Below are positions 59,230 to 64,000 of a stretch of 64,000 nt of DNA, piece after piece. The translations under genes and the position numbers were made by a program. Location of the stretch: positions 52,912,750 to 52,976,749 of the forward strand of contig CM049318.1 in the NCBI GenBank assembly GCA_026874595.1, read 5' to 3'. The stretch's first letter is position 1, and each line of letters starts with the position of its first letter. Below the pieces are notes generated by a model, which was given only the letters and a program-made list of their open reading frames with translations, did no database searches and had not been told where the DNA came from. The stretch comes from Sipunculus nudus. Lineage: Eukaryota; Annelida; Sipuncula; Golfingiida; Sipunculidae.

Positions 59230-60245
59230 CATCATAAGGTAATTTCACATTACGAGAGGCAATAGTTGGCTCCATTTCCGTAAATGGAGTTCTAACTTTT
59301 GTTTTTCTTCTGCTATAAGATATTTTTCTTTCTGAAGGGATTTGACTCTAAAATTAAATTTTAAGAATAAGGTATTTATGCTCATACAACCTTTTTCTAT
59401 ATACAATGTTAATTTGCACAACAAAATGACTGTATTTTCTAGAGAATTTTCTTTATTAACTGATAATATTCCAAACATAATTATGCTTTCTGACATTGTT
59501 ATGATATTTATATTACTTCTTTGGAGCCATTCAGAAATTCTAAAATAGCTCCAGAAATTCTAAAATACAAATTCTTTGCAACCATGCAATGATAAAACAG
59601 ATGATTAGGTGTCTCTGTATACAGGAAATTTTCACAATTATCACACCTATTACTATCAGACAATTTCCATTTAAACAAGATACTGTTCACTGGTAGATAA
59701 TTATTCATTATTTTGTACTGAAACTCCCTCATATACCTATCAATTGTGATATGATATATTGCAGAAAATTGCTGATCTCTCTCTAATTCAGTACTTTTAA
59801 TACCAGTATCCAACATTTTTCTGTACTCAAACATTTCATCAATCAATTTCTCATATATAACTTTGCTAGTCATCTCATTAATAAAATATGGTGTATTATT
59901 AATCAGTCCCGTAGTCTCACATTCATTAGGAAATTCTATTTCACTGTCACAATCGAGTCTCTGTATCTCTTTACCTACTGAGGCAATAACTTATTTACGT
60001 TGTAACATATCAAGAGATGTTAGTTTACAAGATTTAAAATCATTATCATTTTTAAAGGAACCATCATGATTTAACAAATCATTACCATAATTGATACCTT
60101 TTAATGAATTTTTTTATAATAAATTGTTTTATTATTTACTTTGAATAAAGTATTGTTCCACATTGTTTGATGTAACACTTCGTTTATATTATTAGGTTTA
60201 CTTTTAAACAGTTCTGCCCAGGTTAATAAGCAGTTTTCAGACATC
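59230..60245 (-). pseudogene. L1-like LINE ORF2, 3' portion, decayed
   Basis: Read on the minus strand: LLTWAELFKSKPNNINEVLH and TMWNNTLFKVNNKTIYYKK (about 60225-60105), then frameshifts and FKSCKLTSLDML. The long frame 59873-59508 has MREFQYKIMNNYLPVNSILF, FKWKLSDSNRCDNCENF and the zinc-knuckle residues C-x2-C-x10-H-x4-C (zf-RVT type) ending HLFYHC. A final frame, 59496-59245, reads KENSLENTVILLCKLTLYIE. This matches the C-terminal third of L1/Tx1-clade ORF2. RT catalytic motifs are missing and the reading frame is broken in at least two places. Related to 19820-21100, which is on the other strand. Confidence 0.88.
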
Positions 60246-60249
60246 TGTT

Positions 60250-61185
60250 CTTATTAGCATTCACGCATACATACAAATACAAACACACATATACGTCTTT
60301 TTTTCTCCAGTGTTGGCTGTATGTTACATTATTATTAACAACCACATTTACAGTCTTTTAAATATGAAGATTATAAATAATCGACAGTCAATACGCACCA
60401 AGCTGTTATGACGGGACATTGTGTTCCGAAAACCTGATGTGCACCGTACCTGCCATAGAGCTCACATGAAAGTTATCCTGTTACCGTCCCATAATGACGT
60501 CATAGAGCAGCAAGGGATAGTTACTTAATTATTGTACAGTTTGATCTGGTAACATAAGGTAACATGCAGTCTAATTAGAATGATCAAATATCTGTATTCT
60601 AATAGAAATATTGATAAAACGACCCACGCACATGCAACAAAAGCGCATAGAATTTACCTGTCGCTGCGAAACGTTTTTGTACGTGTGTTAACACAACAAT
60701 TCTTCCTCCCACGTCGTGGTAATGATTTTTCATGATCTAAATATACGTTTACTATATATCCTAAATAAGGATGGTATTAGGAATGAATACACAGGAATTT
60801 CCCTGATTTGTGTGATATTCCATATTGTCCAACTTGAATACAGGTTATTAAAAAATACAGGTGTTTAATTTTTTTATCATGGTATCCCTGTAGTTTTCGT
60901 TCATAGCCCTTAGCTACAGAAAATACACCCAAAATATAAGTTATGGTCGAAAATAAATTATCCCATGAATATCTTTCAATGAATAAACTGAAATATTTTT
61001 TAATTATTATGTATGTAATTATCTTTTTATCTAATCATCTGTTAAGCAAACTAAAATATATTGGACAACAGTGACCTTTCAGATGAATCAATGAACAGGT
61101 AACTTTATTCGTTTACTTACTTTTATTTCATGAAATAATATGTTTGAAAAAATCAAATGAGCAAGAAATTCGCAAATAAAAAAAA
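60250..61185. other. Unannotated DNA
   Basis: Nothing recognised beyond A+T-rich composition. Confidence 0.4.
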
Positions 61186-61189
61186 AATT

Positions 61190-61770
61190 GCGATATAAAA
61201 ATGTCGTCAAGACATTTAGTTTTTCCCCTCAATTGAGGACATTGCATTTAATGATTTTGAATAGGAGAATTTTAGATTTAAAAAGTCTGCTCGACGCCGT
61301 TGAACCTTAATGTAAGACATGATTATCTAAAAGAGCAAACTAAGTGTCATCGGTGGCTAAAATCTTCCCCACTTTTCCAACTGGAGTAACACATGAATAC
61401 ATCGCTTACTTTATTCATGACTTATTAAAGGTAACTTGTTGCTAATTAATTTCCCTTAATTAACAATCATGACGGCTTTCTCATCATTCAATTTGCTTTT
61501 TTAAATATCGAATTTAAACGTCGTCATGCTTATTTGCCCAACACTGTTGTACCTTAATGTAAGATCTAATTATCTAAAAGTTTGCAAACTAAGAGTGATA
61601 ATAACTTCCCCTATATTCGAATAGGACTAACAATAACCCGTTCTTAAAAGCATTGGTTTTCATAAACACTTCAGTAACTTAAGTACATTATTCATTACTA
61701 ATTAAATGTAACTTAATACTCATTAATTTCCATTAATTACAATCGTGAAGGCTAAATCATCATTTCAAAT
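61190..61770 (+). repeat. Two-unit duplication rich in TAATTA-type words
   Basis: Units of about 270-290 bp (61190-61490 and 61500-61770). Well-kept blocks: TTGAACCTTAATGTAAGACA then GATTATCTAAAAG (61297-61333) against TTGTACCTTAATGTAAGATC then AATTATCTAAAAG (61546-61580); TAATTTCCCTTAATTAACAA then TCATGACGGCT (61447-61477) against TAATTTCCATTAATTACAAT then CGTGAAGGCT (61725-61754). Blocks with homeodomain-type TTAATTA cores are better preserved than the spacers. It could be an enhancer-like element or simply a duplicated repeat. Confidence 0.6.
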
Positions 61771-61774
61771 CTGA

Positions 61775-62585
61775 ACCGCAATTCACGTAGCTTAACTTTT
61801 CTTCTTTATAAATCCTTAATTAAATGTCAGTTTAATTGATTGTATCTACAGTTTTTGCCATGATGCATTCCTTTTAAACTGTATATAGATGATGATATAG
61901 TAATGGCTTAATTCGACAAAACATTTCCCTGGGCAGGCGCAGTGCGCTTAATTATTGTCCCGGTAAAATGGCCGGCGAGTATTCTCGATTCTGGAGAGGA
62001 ACGAAACAAAAAAACGGGTTTGAGCTAATGTCATGTAGTCTAATATAAGAGTATAAAGAAGTAGTTTGCTGGTTGCTTAAAATTGTGTACCGTTTATAAA
62101 CTTAGAATATTCAAAAATGTTAAAATTTCATATGAAAATGAATGTGAATTTTGTAAACACATATACCATTTGAAAGAGCTCCAATGTTATTACATCTGGT
62201 GTCGACTTTTAGATTTTACTTAGAACCGTGCATATAAAAACCTGAAATCCAGAGGGTTTATTATTATATCATTCTTCTCGTTATACATTCATTCTCATTC
62301 AATTTATAGAGTCCCACCATGAGACAATCGACCTACATGGATCCTGCCCTACAAGTAGTCAACTCACTGTCAGTCGAAGTGCACTCGGCTGTATTCGTGA
62401 ACGTTTCCTCCGCTTCCAATATATACAGGTCAAACCTTACTTGACCTTGTTTGTTATAGTAGGAAGAACTGACCTGTGATGCAATCAAGTAGTAAATGAA
62501 CCGAGACATACGTTTCTCTCGGCTCAAATGAAAACAATTCTTCGCTTGTGAAACACACTAAAGCTAGGCCAGGATAATGGTGATA
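61775..62585. other. Unannotated DNA
   Basis: A G+C-rich patch at 61925-61985 (GGCAGGCGCAGTGCGCTTAA, AATGGCCGGCGAG) stands out but lacks an identifiable function. The 64-codon minus frame at 62333-62527 has no known motif. Confidence 0.35.
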
Positions 62586-62589
62586 CTAG

Positions 62590-62790
62590 AGCCTGGACAG
62601 TCCAGTGGTAAAACACTCAGCCTTCTCCTCTGACGCCCCGGGTTCGATTCCCGGCCTGGCTATTAGAGTGAGATGTAGCGGTCCGTCCATGCCTTTGGTT
62701 TTCTCCAGGTTCTCTGGTTTCAGCCATCAACAGACACTAACCAACGATAAGACCTAAGGCACGTAGAGTGACGTTTTTAGTTAAACAACT
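62590..62790 (+). mobile_element. tRNA-derived SINE (fourth family)
   Basis: The tRNA-like head at 62590-62662 starts AGCCTGG and ends CCTGGCT plus A, giving 6 of 7 acceptor-stem pairs. Box A-like CAGTCCAGTGGTAAAACAC lies at 62599-62617 and a perfect box B GGTTCGATTCC at 62641-62651 with a 5-bp T stem (CCGGG/CCCGG). The tail continues TTTTCTCCAGGTTCTCTGGT and AGACCTAAGGCACGTAGAGT, the style of a SINE body, so it is more likely a young SINE than a stand-alone tRNA gene. A real tRNA gene is the alternative. The anticodon was not assigned because the anticodon stem does not fold cleanly by eye. Confidence 0.65.
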
Positions 62791-62794
62791 ATTG

Positions 62795-63925
62795 GTACAA
62801 TCCATGTAAACTGAATAAAATTTGAAATATATGATATCCGCAAATATAGTATATACGGACGGTCTGATCGGTATAGAAATTGAGCTGCGCCACATATCTC
62901 GTACTGAGATACCTGAAACTGTCAAAGCGTGCTCCGATGTGAAATTCCGGATAATTGCCTTACTCAGCCTGTTCAGAATGTCAGACAACCCGGCAGTGCT
63001 GCGACAACCTCGGGGGAAGTGCCTGGAGTATATAAATACAATCACGACAACACGACCTTGTCTTAATGGCTACAGAATCACTCTCCTGGCATAAACGTGC
63101 CAAAATATTGTCACTTTGTGGGCTCTTAAACGCTCTTCGTGGATCGATGAACGGATAAGGGTACATGGCCTTTATAACTGCGAAGATGGATTTTCTGAAA
63201 TAGAAAATTTCACAAATTAACTTCTGTATAGGGTTGTGAATAGGGATGGAATTTGTGGTGGCGCAGAGGACGCGTGCCGCCTACTCCTATTTTTCAATAC
63301 CGAAATGCAGCGCCGGATTGTTTATATTAGTCTCGCGTTTTTCTTTCCGATGTTTCTACATACAAGATTTAATACATGAAGTCTACTAGCTCTCCCAATA
63401 CACTTGTTTAACCGTGCCAGGACGCTGAGCGCCCCACCCCTCCCTTCCATAATCCTGTATCCAACCGCGGTGAATGATGTGCAGCTGGTGTTGTCTATTA
63501 ACAGAACAATAATCAAGGTAACCGTCTCGTAATGAATGAAATCTAATTTTGAAATATCTATTGGCTCGTCGTTCTCATGATGTATATTGTTTCGAATACA
63601 TTTTGCTCAGGGGAGAACATTTGTTAATCCAGCATTCTAACCCAAGTCGATGGCGCCTATGTCCGGCATTCCAACCGCTTCACGAGAAAAACAAGTTTTA
63701 CTAGCAAGGCCGTTTGGTCTGCTTTTATATGCAACCCGTTACGATATATTATGTAATAAACGTAACGTATATGCTGATTCAGATTCCTGATAACTACTGT
63801 AATATTAACACCGCCAAGGATTACTTAAATCGTAATTGCAGGGGATTTTTGGGATCTTGAGTACATAATCAGGAGATTCCAGATTTTAAGAATACGCATG
63901 AGAATGATTTTTTTTTTATATTTTT
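62795..63925. other. Unannotated DNA with a TATA-box-like site
   Basis: 62850-63160 is G+C-richer, with opposing frames of about 90-100 codons. TATATAAATA at 63029-63038 is a full TATA-box match within it. No protein family is recognised in either frame; the frames are probably chance. Confidence 0.3.
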
Positions 63926-63934
63926 TATGAATGT

Positions 63935-64000
63935 AACCTCCTGCATTATTTTAAATGTTAGCTTAACTATGTATATGTACATCTGCAGAATTCCATGCCG
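63935..64000 (-). mobile_element. SINE tail, cut by the window edge
   Basis: TAACCTCCTGCATTATTTTA then GTTAGCTTAACTATGTATAT and GTACATCTGCAGAATTCCAT match the minus-strand tail of the SINE at 27408-27790. The body continues past the right edge. Confidence 0.8.

Noticed and set aside
62737-63094. Opposing 90-100-codon frames as a gene
   Set aside because: Both strands are open at once in a G+C-richer patch, neither shows a family motif, and the minus frame overlaps the SINE tail.
1-64000. CRISPR array, prokaryotic operon, prophage or integrated virus
   Set aside because: No regular short direct repeats with spacers, no ribosome-binding-site-led frames and no viral genes were seen; tandem repeats here are satellite-like, microsatellite or within transposons.

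Overview
The window is 64 kb of A+T-rich (roughly 63-66 % by eye) animal nuclear DNA. No protein-coding gene with a credible full-length reading frame was found. Every longer open frame is either a fragment of a reverse transcriptase or a chance frame in low-complexity or repeat DNA. The repeat mix suggests a marine invertebrate, most likely a mollusc (possibly a bivalve). It includes CR1/L2-like and L1-like LINE remnants, tRNA-headed SINEs, hAT-like and other non-autonomous DNA elements, many long (AT)n tracts, and repeat termini carrying CAGCTGAGCT and CAGACGGAC motifs. The phylum assignment is inference from repeat style, not from a marker gene. There is no bacterial or organellar signature, no rRNA and no CRISPR array.

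Layout: 1-5990 is mostly unannotatable DNA with one copy of a dispersed repeat (family R1), one hAT-type terminus and an (AT)n tract. 5990-9040 is a decayed CR1/L2-like LINE on the minus strand, split by an 800-bp solo LTR with matching GTTG target duplications. 9.1-12.2 kb holds R1, a second dispersed repeat (R2), a 60-bp palindromic mini-element with TA duplications, and a SINE with an internal triplication. 13.4-14.5 kb and 35.2-36.3 kb carry two copies of an element built of about 345-bp tandem units. 16-20 kb holds a hAT-like MITE (R3), a tRNA-derived repeat, a SINE copy, R2 copy 2 and long (AT)n tracts. 19.8-21.1 kb is the 3' part of an L1-like ORF2 (plus strand).

22.5-31 kb holds a MITE with a duplicated end, R1 copies, two further LTRs of the family found at 7.2 kb, a full-length SINE (27.4-27.8 kb) and a G+C-rich island with palindromes near 29.7 kb. 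32.5-34.0 kb contains two cleanly delimited DNA elements: a 601-bp element filled with CGAC-type repeats (5-bp target duplication ATAAT) and a 369-bp hAT-type MITE (near-perfect 8-bp duplication). 36-49 kb is largely unrecognised, with diverged local repeats at 42.4-43.3 kb and scattered terminus fragments. 49-64 kb holds a tRNA-derived repeat, a tandem 600-bp duplication, a LINE 3' fragment with a (TAA)n tail, a 200-bp polypyrimidine tract, a second L1-like ORF2 end (59.2-60.2 kb), a duplicated homeodomain-motif-rich block at 61.2-61.8 kb, a tRNA-headed SINE at 62.6 kb and a truncated SINE at the right edge.

Functionally this looks like intergenic DNA or part of a very large intron that has acted as a sink for transposons. 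The only candidates for host function are short, non-repetitive, motif-rich patches: a perfect NRF-1-type site at 55672, an E2F/E-box cluster at 48325-48394, an RFX X-box-like site at 45793, the G+C island at 29.6-29.86 kb and the TAATTA-rich duplicated block at 61.2-61.8 kb. All of these are inference from motif matches.
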